Positions 24,301 to 35,492 of a stretch of 64,000 nucleotides of DNA are shown piece by piece (positions within the stretch are counted from its first letter, which is position 1; each line of letters starts with the position of its first letter). The stretch lies in the NCBI RefSeq assembly GCF_009730915.1, contig NC_052489.1:3809622-3873621 (forward strand), in the 5' to 3' direction. The position numbers and the translations under genes were made by a program. Source of the DNA: Dioscorea cayenensis subsp. rotundata. Taxonomy: Eukaryota; Streptophyta; Magnoliopsida; Dioscoreales; Dioscoreaceae. A model generated the notes under the pieces. The model was not told the origin of the DNA. It was given only the letters and a program-made list of their open reading frames with translations, and ran no database searches.

Positions 24301-27300
24301 TATCATTCATCACGGCCAATCTCAAGTAATAATTCACCTTTTAATGCTTGATATCTTCATTGAATTAACTATATGTTGATGGTATACTCTGTCATCAATA
24401 TGAGCTAATGAACAATGTAATTGTTTGGGTTCATGACCACAGATACCATAGCAATTCAGAAAGGAAAGTTAAGAAGAGATCAAAAATGTCGCCCATGTAG
24501 AATGTTCATATATATATAAAAGGCAACATAACCTAAATATTGAAAAAATAACACATAAGAAAACTTTGATAAATGGCCTGCAAAGCAATTATAGGAAGCC
24601 TTACGATTTTGCTATCTTCATCTCCTTCATTTGTTGACTGCAATTGTGAATGCAAGAGGCCCTTCAAGAAAAAATCCATGATAGGTTAGCAAGTAGTTCT
24701 ATGACATAACAATAAACATAGTATACAATGGAATACCTTTTCCCTCTCAAGACTAATTAGACGAGCCTGAGCCAGTTCCACCTCATTCGTAAGAAGATTG
24801 ACCTCAGCTTGCTTTGCAGCTCTCTCCTCCTCTGAAATTTTCAAAATGTCCTAATCAGACTTTTGTAAAATACACAAGAGCATAAGCTATCATATTTCCA
24901 ATTTTTTAAAAGAACTATTCGCCTGCTAGCACAATGATAATATGAAGAATGATCCCTCAAAGACTATATATCATAAGCATGGGACCTATCTTTTGCACAG
25001 GTTGACTATTTTAACATAGTACAACACATTCGCATGTCTATATTGCTTGCATCTATGAAAGGTAGCACAAGGACAGAGATGGGCACGAAATGTTGGACTC
25101 TTTTGAAATGAGAAGACGAAATCATGGGGGCAAATTGTGTGTAAAAAACACTTGTAATCAACAGGAATGCATCAACATAAAAGAAACAATGACACGGCCA
25201 GTTATTAATATCTCAAAATCGTGCTATACAGATTTAAACACAAGATTTTGCAACAAATAGGACTTACTAATAAAAGTACAAATGCTGGTGACATCATAAA
25301 GCATAAAGGATACAGGAATTGATCAAGATATCATGCGAATGATTTGAGTTCCTTTTAAAATGGAAAATTTTATTTTAGACAGAATTCCAAGCAAATAAGC
25401 ACATATTGGTGCTAATGCACCAGCAGGGTGCATGACACCATCTCTCATGTATGTACAATACTAAGTGCTAGCAACAAGGAAATGCATGACAAGAGCTTTA
25501 AAGATACAAGTCCTAGACAAAGAAAAGACAAACCTAAAGCAGTTCAATTTAGTTCATACAAGAGATTTACTTTCATAGAGGAGATTTACCGGATTGAGCA
25601 CGCAATTGGAACAATTGGTTTTGGGCAGATTCATGTATTTTTTGCATATTCATAACACTCTCCTTAGCTTGACGTAATTGATCCTGTAACAAGAGCTCCC
25701 TTGAACAGAAAAATTAAATGTTAAAAGTTCAGATATTAGGCAAACTATACCAAGTCCTAGTTAAGTAAAATTACGCAAAATTATGAATTCATGTCAAGCC
25801 TCTCCCATATAACACTTTCCGTAATTCATAAATAACTTAAAACAAAATTTCCATATTATAATTGAATAAAAAATAATTGTTGCACTTTCAAAATATGAAT
25901 ACATGATACCTTTCTTTAAGGACTTCAAGAGTTTTCTGATTTTCTTCAGCCATGCTTCGTTGCTTCATCTCAACAAGCTCCCTAACCTTTTCCTCCATCT
26001 GAATTCTCGAAATAAAATAATAAATCAAAAATCAACAATGCAAAGGATCAGAAATTCATGCTAGTATAAGGTCAATAATGAATGATCGCCAGAATAGTAA
26101 CTGTTAGTTTTATCCCATCAAACTGGTGTTTAAAGAATTACACAAAGAAATGCATAAAACAAACTATGTAATCACCTATAAGCCTAACTCATCAAAAGTG
26201 AAAGATCATGCATGGCTGAAAATACTATTTATGAAATATTTACTGGTAAAATCTTTAAGCTATTTCAATCTTTTCACCTATTAATGAGCTTTACTTTTAT
26301 TTCCTAAATTGGTATAAATTTCTCTTACAAATGCTGACAATATTGGTGAAAATTATCTATATCTTTCCATTGTAATATATCACCTGATCAGCAAATCTAA
26401 TCAGTAAAATCATCTTTGTTTGCTGAAGGACCAGTAACCTTATCAAGGAAATGATGAAAAATCAGATGGGACAAATATTGACATCAGGTACGAACAGACC
26501 AGCCAAGGATCCATAAAACTAATATGCAATATTACTCATCCTATATCACATGAAATCATATAATATACAAGCAATGAAGACATTGCACAGTGAATGACCA
26601 CCATTAGGCACCTGCCATGACACAGTTATTATACTATTCTTATTCACACCTCCGTTAACTAATGGAAACCACAAATGCCAGAACCAGAAAGATTATAAAA
26701 TCACACATACAGAAGAAATTCTACTAGAAACAATTAGGCAGATGAATTGCTGCAAATTCAATAGAGTGCAATGGGAAACAAAAACAGTGCATCCCTACCA
26801 TGGTAATAAACAAATGTTAAAACAGGATGTGCACACATACAGAGACCAAGCATTAACTAACATATGGTCATATGAAGCATAGAAAAGAACAAAAAGATAA
26901 CTCATATATTGCAATGAGAAGGTGAGAACATTCCAAAAGTTGCTAACCTGTTGCTCTAGCTGTCGGTTACGCTCTTCAAGTCTTCGTATTGTAGCTTGCT
27001 GATTCTTTAGATGAGTAGCTTCAGTCCGGTACTCTTCAAGCTCAAGTTTCATCTTCCGATTCTCAGACTCAAGTTCAGACAGCTTAAAATCTTGCTCCTG
27101 GATTTAGAAAAAAATAAAAAGAAAAAAAAAAAAATCAGAAATTGGAGTAATGGAAAATCATTATGTGCACCAAAGATGAGTAATTCTTAAGAGTTGCTAC
27201 TCACAGCAATAGAAGCAAGAGCTGGATATGGATCTGGAGCTTCATAAAACTTTTGGTAGATGTTAAGAAAAGCATTTTCACCAAACTTTGCTCTCTTTGT

Positions 27301-28870
27301 CAGATTATCAACTTCTTCTTGATAACCCTTCAGTAAGGAGTTGAACAAATTTAGCTTCTCCTCTGCTGATGCTTTCTTGAAATCTGTTCATACGAGGAAA
27401 TATAAACTTTGTGCCTGGTTATTTAGAGCTCAGGAAAATGAAGTCAGTGAAAAAGTTTTAGATGGAGGTATAGTTGTAGGCGGAGCAATACTTTAGTAAA
27501 ATATGACATAAAGGTTACCCCTGCTTTGTTGTTTCCTAAGCATGGATATACTATCTAACAGACTGAATGGCATGTCCCCCTTGGATTGAAATCAATCAAT
27601 AGATCAAACATCCAGCTCCAAGGCAATCAAAGCAGGAATGATTCTCAATTTTTGGAGCAAAGCAGAAGCCATATTTGCACCAGGCAACAAAGAATATGCG
27701 AGTCCTACAATTATATTGTGCAAGGCATAAATAAGAGAATATGAAAAATACCTCGAGTACTCTCTGCAAGCTTTCGCCTGTTCTTCTGGCTATTTTCCTG
27801 GTTTTCAGCAATTTTTAAGCCTTGCTCATCAAGGCCACTTCTTTCTTTTTCCAAGTCAAATTCTGACAAAGATATAATGATTTTAAACTAGGTTTCTCAA
27901 GAATATTTTTCTTTATTCAAACAACAACACTTATCACTTATACTAGAGGTGCCAATGTTTGCATATAGCGTAGACTCCATATGCTCAACAAAGAGCATTC
28001 AAGTAACATTTAAAATCACAATGAAATAAAGACACAAACTTAAAAAAATTAGACAAAATCCACTACTACATCCAAAAGCAAACATGAATAAAAATTTAAT
28101 GGACATACAATGTTACAACTAGGACATTAGGATCGGAAAGGTGCCCAAACATGCATCTTGCCACGGAAACATGCATTTCAAATTGGTTCTGATAGACTCC
28201 ACTTCACATCATCTATTCTCTGTTGATTTCCACCTAAGCAATAATTACACATTGCAAGCTAGCATAGCATGCCTCCGCAGATAGCCACTCTAATCCAGTT
28301 AAACATGGAACTAGTTGGTTTAATCATCTAAATTTAGGAGAAGGGTCCACTCTCATCCAGCTACAACCATCAAATTCCTCATTGATTGCAGTGGAAAATG
28401 CACCCACTATCAAAGAAATTTCTATACACGAACCAGAAGAACCACATCCAAAGATGAAGTACAGAATCAATCTACAGAGACATTTCTATACCAAAACTGG
28501 ACGAATTACATCCAAAAAAGAAGTGTGGCCAAATTTGTACTCGATGCTAACAGTAAGAAGATCATCAAAAACCTTCACATTTAAGCCATCGATACCTCCA
28601 ATTCCCAATCAACAGAACCCTATCACTAATTTCTCGAGAAATAAAAAGAAATCAAGAACGCAATGCTAATTCAAACAGCTCCTAATCCAGAACCGCCCAA
28701 CAACAAGAAAACCAAACGAAATCCAATCCGAAACCCTAAATTCAAAAGAATCAAGAGATTTGAAAATAGGAAGATGGGATGAATCGATGAGTACCTCTCC
28801 AGAAGCTAGAAACGGCGGCGATGGGGGCGCCAGGCTTGTCACGGTCGGAAGAAGGCTGGGAATGGTCCAT
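18384..28870 (-). CDS. CASP: Golgin CASP (coiled-coil Golgi membrane protein)
   Basis: Nineteen minus-strand coding exons (28870-28795, 27862-27752, 27383-27205, 27097-26948, 25998-25910, 25699-25590, 24831-24737, 24661-24605, 23363-23208, 22869-22777, 22234-22106, 21935-21816, 21573-21493, 20534-20427, 20326-20183, 20064-19963, 19602-19523, 18606-18514, 18426-18384) total 2016 nt, 671 residues; Arabidopsis CASP is about 690. Diagnostic stretches: RIAENQENSQKNRRK-like (here LKIAENQENSQKNRRKLAES), NAFLNIYQKFYEAPDPYPAL, RRLEERNRQLEQQ, DNVKLYGKIRYVQDYNHEK, YEDDINPFAAFSKR. After an almost continuous coiled coil comes the tail anchor YARTFIFFYSIGLHLLVFTC. CASP is a cis-Golgi tether, CUX1-related in animals; in plants it has been implicated in ER-Golgi attachment. 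Exon 9 uses the second of two nearby acceptors. Introns carry simple repeats only, e.g. (GATA)n at 18786-18812. Confidence 0.94.
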
Positions 28871-29694
28871 GGATGGAATGGAAGTGGATCTGAATGCGTC
28901 GTCAATGGCGAAGAAGGGAAATGGAGATGGATCTATGCGATGAGTCGAAGGAGAAGAGATGACTTCGAGATCACGCTCGTGCTGGTTAATGAAATGAAAT
29001 AATGAATGAATGAAGGAAAGGAAAACAAGAGATCTTGCTAATAAGAAGGAACTGGGCCTTTGTGGGCCGGGCTGGCATGTTTAATGGCCCGTATTGGATT
29101 TGGGTTCATTGCGTCGGATCAAGACGAACCCGACTCGGTGACTTGACTGGAACATTGTGGTTTCCGGCAAATTTTTTATATTTAGATATTGCACAACATC
29201 ATTATATATATGTAACAACAGGGATTGGTTTAAGTGATAAAGATTTGGGTTGATTAAGTAAGTGATTTTGAGTTTGAATCTTTGTGTATGTAAAAAAACA
29301 GCTGTTAAAAGAGGTATACCCTTTTTATAAGACGCCTACATGTTATCCCGATTATTAGATATATGTCACATGCGGTACATATTTATTGGTTTCGCATAAA
29401 AATACCAAGGCGATTGCCCTATTTTATGATATTGTTTTGGTGATGAGTTGAAATAGAAAAATTTTAAATATGAAAAATTAAGTTTAAAGTATGCTTTTAG
29501 TATTTATATTTTATAGTTTATTTTTTATATTTTTAAAATATTTATTATAATTTTGTGTTTGTTAGAAGAAAAAATCTTATTAGTGAGGGTGGTGGGAAAA
29601 AGCTTATTGATTTGGCAAGTTAGCATTTCGCAAGTTAGCTGGCGTGCTATCAAATATATACATACATACTATAAAATTTATCCCCTTAAAAGCT
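28871..29694. other. CASP upstream region and spacer
   Basis: The CASP leader and promoter lie to the right of 28870 and contain several C/T-rich and AATGAATGAATG-type short repeats (about 28989-29014). Beyond about 29300 the sequence is AT-rich spacer with no gene. A SINE-like trace is listed separately. Confidence 0.4.
29219..29300 (+). mobile_element. Possible SINE remnant (tRNA-like A and B boxes)
   Basis: GGTTTAAGTGAT at 29227-29238 resembles a polymerase III A box, and GAGTTTGAATC at 29270-29280 resembles a B box about 32 bases further on, the usual spacing in tRNA-derived SINEs. The body then runs into an A-rich tract. No target duplication was established, so this is a weak call from motif order and spacing. 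Confidence 0.35.
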
Positions 29695-30230
29695 CTTAAA
29701 GCCGTTCAATGCCATTTAGAGCATGTCAATTAGTGTTTTTTTTATTTTATTTTTCAAATTATTGTTATTATGTTAAAATTGATTGATGAGTCATAATTAA
29801 AGGGATGTAAGCCTAACTCCTTTTCCTATAACATGTTTAGCATTGGGGAATTGCTCTTAAAGACCTTCAATGCCATTTGGAGCATGTTGATTAGTGTTTT
29901 CTTATTTTTCTTGTTTGTCCCCTTAAAAACTCTTAAAGCCGTTCAATGCAATTTGGAGCATGTTAATTGGTGTTTTTTTTATTTATTTTTTAAATTGTTG
30001 TTATTATGTTAAAAATGATTGATGTGCCGTGAGCCTAACTCTTTTTCCCATAACCTCTTCATCAATAAAGAATTGCTCTTAAAGCCCTTCAATGCCATTT
30101 GGAGAATGTCGATTGGTTTTTTTTTTAATTATTGTTGTTATGTTTAAATTGAATGATAAAGCATAATTAAAAGGATGTTAGCCTAACTCCTTTTCTTATA
30201 ACCAATTAAGCAACAAGGAATTTCAAAAAA
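29695..30230 (+). repeat. Tandem repeat of ~150-bp unit
   Basis: The block (C)TTAAAGCC(G/C)TTCAATGCCATTTGGAGCATGT starts near 29695, 29854, 29930 and 30077, with a diverged fifth copy near 30302. Complete units also carry T-rich text with TTGTTATTATGTTAAA and the block AGCCTAACTCCTTTTCC(T)ATAAC. Spacings of about 159, 76 and 147 show one shortened unit. It lies directly before the Helitron helicase remnant and could belong to the same element. Confidence 0.75.
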
Positions 30231-30437
30231 AAAAAATTAATAAACAAATGTTTAAAAGAGATGGATTATATAGTACATATAATTAATCTTCCATAACAAT
30301 CCCTTTAAGCCTCTCCAAATGCCATTTGGACCTTGGGGATTGGTTTAACAAAACACATGAAAATGACTTAATAGCCTTGGTAGCTTCTCCAAAAGTCATT
30401 TGTTCATTAGGGTTTGTGTTGTTTTAAACGTTCAAGT

Positions 30438-30871
30438 TTAAAATTAGATTCTATCATTATGTTAATAAGAAATATAAGCCAAGTAAAGGTAAATGGACTT
30501 TGTAATGGAACTAGATTAATAGTTACACAACTTTGTCCAAATATTATAGAAGCAAGAATAATTTCAAGTTCTAACATAGGTGAAAAAGTTTACATACCTA
30601 GAATCATTATGCCTATGCAAAATACTAAATGGCCTTTCATAATATATATGTAGGAAACAATTTCCTATTAGAGTTTCATATGCAATGATTATAAACATAA
30701 GTCAAAGACAAACGCTAGAGTTAGTCGGCCGATATTTACCAAGACCTGTCTTCTCACATGGACAACATTATGTTGCTTTGTCAAGAGTTACATCATTTGC
30801 AGGATTAAAGATTTTCATTCTTGACAATAATGGCAAAAATATAAATAAGACTAGAAATGTTGTATATAGAT
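30438..30871 (+). pseudogene. Helitron PIF1-like helicase C-terminal remnant
   Basis: One frame reads LKLDSIIMLIRNISQVKVNG, then LCNGTRLIVTQLCPNIIEAR and GEKVYIPRI up to about 30640. A second frame continues with PIRVSYAMIINISQRQTLEL, then GRYLPRPVFSHGQHYVALSR and VTSFAGLKIFI to 30871. Together these match the C-terminal third of plant Helitron RepHel helicases (PIF1 type), whose usual motif is AMTINKSQGQT. Here the motif is degraded (NISQRQT) and the two parts are out of frame by one shift near 30640-30660. No Rep domain or N-terminal helicase is present. It is a dead fragment of a rolling-circle transposon. Confidence 0.85.
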
Positions 30872-31208
30872 AAATTTTTCATAACATCTAAAATTTATTA
30901 TTTGTAATGGATTATTTAGTCTGTTGCCTTTTGAGAGGATTGCAATACAGTTTTTTTTTAATTTTTTTTTTGTTAGGTTTCTTATTTAAAAGGCATTGAA
31001 AATTTAAGAAATTAGTGAAGAAAACCAAGTTAGACTTTTTGGCCCTTTTTTTATTTTTTTTAATCCAACTTGAATAGTTCTTATTGTTGCACATACATGT
31101 ATAGACATAGAAAACATTTTGTGTATTTTATTTGTTAGTTATTTGTATTTTTCCCCCTTATGTTTGTGTGTATGTTTATTTCTTAGACTATTTCAATTTC
31201 AAGGAATG

Positions 31209-31248
<40 letters not shown>

Positions 31249-32133
31249 TGGGATGCTTGTCTATATAGTATCTATATATTTATACATACACACAATGTTA
31301 ATCATGATTAATATATCCATGATTATTTAAATGTGAATTCAAACTTCAAATATAAACACCATGAGCATTTTTTTCTACTTTGGAATCTCCATAACAGTGT
31401 TGGTTTAGCTTTTCATGATCCACAAATACATCTAAACAACCTTTACCTTGGTTTGGGAAAAAAAAAAGTATATATATATATATATATATATTGAAAATTA
31501 GTTAATATGACGGGAAATTTGAAATATCATTTCGTAATCTTATATGGATCTTTTCCCAATTACTAAATTATGTATTATCATGAATAATAACCATCTAAAG
31601 TCTTTGGCCAAATAAACTCTACATATATATATATATATATATACATATGAATTTATGAAAAAAAAAATTGTGAAAATCAAAAGCAAATATGATCTTCTTC
31701 TTAGACGAGGAATTGACAACAAAATCCTTGATATCAAAATAAATAAATTACCAAACAAATAAAGAAATCATAACAATGGCATTTTAACCATTGCTTCAAA
31801 ATTCCATCACATATGGGATTCATTCTAGAAATGACCCATATAACACTACATTATATGCACAAACAACTACAAAAAGAAAAAAATTAATAGAAACATTACA
31901 AAAGTTCTGTAAACAAATTAAATTCATATTTCCATCTACAAACTTAACTGCAAAACTCTCTCACTAATCCATCTTCACCTAACCATTCATTAGAAATTAT
32001 ATCATTGGTTTTTCAATCACACAAATAGCTCTCACACTCCCATCCCTCTTTTGCGATCCATTTACTGTCAATACTCTATACTATATCTCTAAACAATTTT
32101 GCTACACAATGTCTACAATTATTTATTGTATGA
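30872..32133. other. AT-rich interior of the Helitron-like region
   Basis: No gene is recognisable. It contains (TA)n microsatellites at about 31210-31242, 31471-31490 and 31624-31641. A segment at about 31658-31755 (AAAATCAAAAGCAAAT, ACAACAAAATCCTTGATAT) recurs at 33157 and 33318 (see the separate repeat entry). Confidence 0.4.
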
Positions 32134-32781
32134 TTACCAAATTTTTTTTCTTTCTAATGGTTTTGAAATATTATCAACTTTTCCATTAGCGACCATGTTG
32201 AGCATTGTCATGCCAGAATGACGGGTTTCCTTATTTTTGTGCAAAAGAATCCCCTCTGCATAGCTAGCAAGTAAATGGCCTTTAAAAGATGAATTTGTGA
32301 TATGTTGGATGCCTAAACCCATTTTCAACTGGATACATTCTATTTGCAAAAAAATGTCAAAATTTTTTTTTCTTTATTAGTACTTTAACTTATTTACCAT
32401 GAAAAATTTTTGAATGATAAGTTTTTCACTAATCCAAGCACCAAGCTAGCTTCCAAATTGTCTCTCCAGGCACAATTTTGAAGAAAACTAATATACTCCT
32501 TCATGTCAAGACACTATAAATTATCAACTCGCATAAATTGTCCAATTTTGCGACTTTTAGATGCTGCATAACAACTCTTACAACTCTAAAATACATATAG
32601 TCATAATTCAAAGAAACAACGATGGCTTTAATGCTATGAATAATGAATTACATTACCAGTCGCGTAACATTTTGAGATCATGAAGAGATCTAGAAGATGT
32701 TAAAGCAGTAGATGCAACGACTTCTTCGATAATACTTTGAGGGATAATTTCAAGAAAAAAGTTACAAGACTTCTCTCCCAT
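32134..32781 (-). pseudogene. Possible F-box protein fragment (At1g67623/At2g35280-like)
   Basis: Reading leftwards, ATG at 32781-32779 opens a short frame with IIPQSIIEEVVASTALTSSR then SLHDLKMLRDW, resembling an F-box helix pattern. After a gap with stop codons, 32349-32134 encodes IQHITNSSFKGHLLASYAEG followed by ILLHKNKETRHSGMTMLN. This resembles the Sel1-like tail of plant F-box proteins of the At1g67623 type (KAA-x-GHLEASYVYG-like). The parts are separated by stops and frameshifts, so it is not functional. The family assignment rests on memory of a short motif; the alternative is chance similarity. Confidence 0.35.
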
Positions 32782-32976
32782 ACTAACATAATAAAAAAAT
32801 AATAATCATTAGGAATTTGAGAAAGCAAATGGAAGACAAACAAAAACTAAAGCAAAGCATTGGAGGAAAATACATAGAGAAAAAAATGTAAACCTAAATA
32901 ATGAAGTAAAAACATTCTAACAAACTAGAGAATAAAGGTTGCCACAAATGCAAACTCCCAACCTTAGTTGTCATAG

Positions 32977-32983
32977 ATGGATG

Positions 32984-33018
<35 letters not shown>

Positions 33019-33040
33019 GTATGTATGTATGTATGTATTG
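32977..33040. repeat. Palindromic (CATA)n/(TATG)n microsatellite
   Basis: A run of seven or more ACAT units is followed directly by ATATATATG and a run of TATG units, so the two halves are inverted copies and could fold into a hairpin. No gene is affected. Confidence 0.85.
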
Positions 33041-33156
33041 ATGGAAAATGATATAACTATGAAATGGTTAACTCAAACACAAAACCATAATATTTGCCAA
33101 CTAATGGTTTGAGAAAATAATAGGTAAAAAAACATTTATAAATTTATTTAGAAATT

Positions 33157-33440
33157 GAAAATCAAAAGCAAATCTAATCTTCTTTAACAATAAGCTGACA
33201 ACAAAATCCTTGATATTTATGACTAAAAATGCAAACAAATTACATAAAAAGTCATATTTGAAAAACCATAACCCTGAAGTGTAAATTGAGACTAAGTGAA
33301 GGAAAATATATTAATTAATGAAAAAATATGAAAATCAAAAACAAATATTATTGTCTGCAATAAGAAGTCAACAACAAAATCCTTGATATCTTTACTAAAA
33401 GATGCAAACAAATTATATAAAAAGTCGCGTTTAAAAAAAC
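33157..33440 (+). repeat. Dispersed ~110-bp repeat, two adjacent copies
   Basis: Copies start near 33157 and 33318 (period about 161). Each has GAAAATCAAAA(G/A)CAAAT, then ACAACAAAATCCTTGATAT, then AAATGCAAACAAATTA-like text followed by TAAAAAGTC. A third, shorter copy is at about 31658-31755. Repetition within the 29.2-35.2 kb block supports this being one transposon-derived region. Confidence 0.65.
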
Positions 33441-33468
33441 ATGTCAAGAATGATAGCAGAAAAGACCA

Positions 33469-33518
33469 AACACACACACACACACACATACTCTGTGTGT
33501 GTGTGTGTGTGTGCGTGT
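33469..33518. repeat. Palindromic (CA)n-(GT)n microsatellite
   Basis: About ten CA units, then ATACTC, then about twelve TG units. The two arms are reverse complements with a six-base loop, so a long hairpin or cruciform can form. The open frames read through it on both strands are repeat artefacts. Confidence 0.9.
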
Positions 33519-35123
33519 AACTATCATAGCAAAACAACCGCTTCATTAACTACTACTACTATGGCACTCTCCCCAAACAATGCTCCTCCATCGATCTGTG
33601 AAAAAAAAAATGATGAAAATATGTGGCATTCTTTCGTTTGTGTGTTATGCGTACATTTCGCAAACCAATAAAAGCCTAACTTTGCATTTGCATTCAATTA
33701 GTCATTTATTCACTTCTTAGCTAATATTCATTCTCACCACTTAATTTATGATATATATATATATATATATATATATGATATCTGATTCTTAATGTTTTAA
33801 TTGCAAGAGATCGCGGAAGATTTTTACGATCACCCAAGCATTGCATAACAAAAGCGCCTATTTTTATACCCGACGAGTGAATCAAGTGTAAAAGCTACAA
33901 AAGCGAATGAAAAGAAAACTGATGAGATTCTAAACTCTAAAAAACTCCAACCAAAAGATAAATGCAAATTTTCTTCAACATCCACACCTATGGAAATCCC
34001 AAAAGGATGTAATGAAGGGTAACATCCACTTTAACCCTAAGAAACTTTTTTTTCCAACTTATATGTCAAAAAGTTTCACTTTAGCTATCGCCTTTCTAAT
34101 AACATTTATTGCATTATAATTCACATGTGAAATCCTCAAATAAGAATTATGGATAATGTATGAATTTTGATATGTTTATATTCAAATATAAAGAAATCCC
34201 AAACACCGAACCTCTGATCGGATGTCTGATCATACTTACTCAAAAGTTTTGAGCTATCAAATTGGAGTACAGGGAAAAATGGATGAGCAGCTAGCTAGAG
34301 GTAAGTGATTTTATATATATGGAAAATTATATTAACTATGATATGTATTGTAATTTCCAATATGGTTAATATAGCGATAATACTTGCAAATTTATGAATA
34401 AATGCAAAATAAAATGCAAAACAAATGATGTAATGTCATTATGATGTACAAGTGAATCGAACACGCAATGATTCTATAGATAAGTTATTAAATAATAATT
34501 ATTTGTATTGAATATGAAATAACATCTTCGCTTAAAATTCTTATCACAAACAAAGATTAATACATTATTCTTCTACATGTTGAAAAAATACTACAAAAGT
34601 GAATTTAAACACAAGAAAATCACCTACAGACAATGCTCCAAAAAGCTCAAGAAAATATGAACATTGATATGAACATGACAAATTCAGAGATTGCAAAAAA
34701 AAAACAATTTGGATATTCAAATGTAGTTCTGTCAGATTTAAAAAAGAGCATAAATCAAATGGGAGAATCCAAAGTTATTGAATTAGGAAAAAATATCTGC
34801 ATAAATAGCTTCACAAGATCTCACAACTTAAAGTGCAAAATCAAGATACCAAATTAACTACAAAGTAATAATTTTGCCTTAGAGTAAGATACAAACATAA
34901 TAAAAAATAAAATTTTGTTGTAATTTATTCATATAAAAATAAATCCTTATTTATTATGTAGCTTTGATATTTTTATTCCACCTTATTATTATGTACTCTA
35001 TATAATAAAAATGATTAACAAATTGAATGATGAAAAAAATTATAATTTATTTATGAAAAATCTTTTGACAAATAGAAAACATGTTCAATACATGTTCAAA
35101 GAAAAATGAATAGAAAGTAAAAA
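33519..35123. other. Spacer inside the Helitron-like region
   Basis: AT-rich with a (TA)n run at about 33752-33776. A plus-strand open frame at 34633-34857 is Lys/Asn/Ile-rich and matches no family I know. The text around 34981-35020 (TTATTATGTACTCTATATAA) recurs as TTATTATGTACTCTTTATAA near 42637, placing it in the shared 3' portion of two Helitron-like copies. Confidence 0.45.
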
Positions 35124-35154
35124 CCCGCAGTGTAAGCACGGGCCTCCACACTTG
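35124..35154 (+). mobile_element. Helitron-type 3' terminus, copy 1
   Basis: CCCGCAGTGTAAGCACGGG (35124-35142) has complementary CCCG/CGGG ends, followed eight bases later by CTTG at 35151-35154 and then T. Plant Helitrons end in a short GC hairpin about 10 bases before CTRR and insert before T. The hairpin and its spacing fit; CTTG departs from CTRR by one base. The helicase remnant 4.3 kb upstream has the same orientation, so this may be its 3' end. The 5' end was not found. Confidence 0.6.
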
Positions 35155-35492
35155 TATTTTTTAAATGTTACAGGTTACAAACGCTGGACCAATACATGAG
35201 ACTGCAATGAATTTTTCTCACAAACATAGAAATCATATTAAATATTTCTCAATATATGAATGAAAATAAATAATACAATCAAATATAAAGACCAAATGCA
35301 TTAGCACTAAAAATAAAAGAAGGATTACAGTTCTTCATTTTGAAAAATTGCTCATTGGAAATAGACAACAGAATGGTGAACAAGAACTTGATACAAGATA
35401 TAAAACAAAGATTACAATACACAATAGCTATTGTCTCTTATACAAGCCATCTAAAGGAGTGTTTTTGAGCCTCTATCATCAGAATAGCCAAG

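Noticed and set aside
34633..34857. 74-codon plus-strand frame in the Helitron-like region
   Set aside because: Lys/Asn/Ile-rich with no recognised motif; cannot be tied to a Helitron or captured gene.
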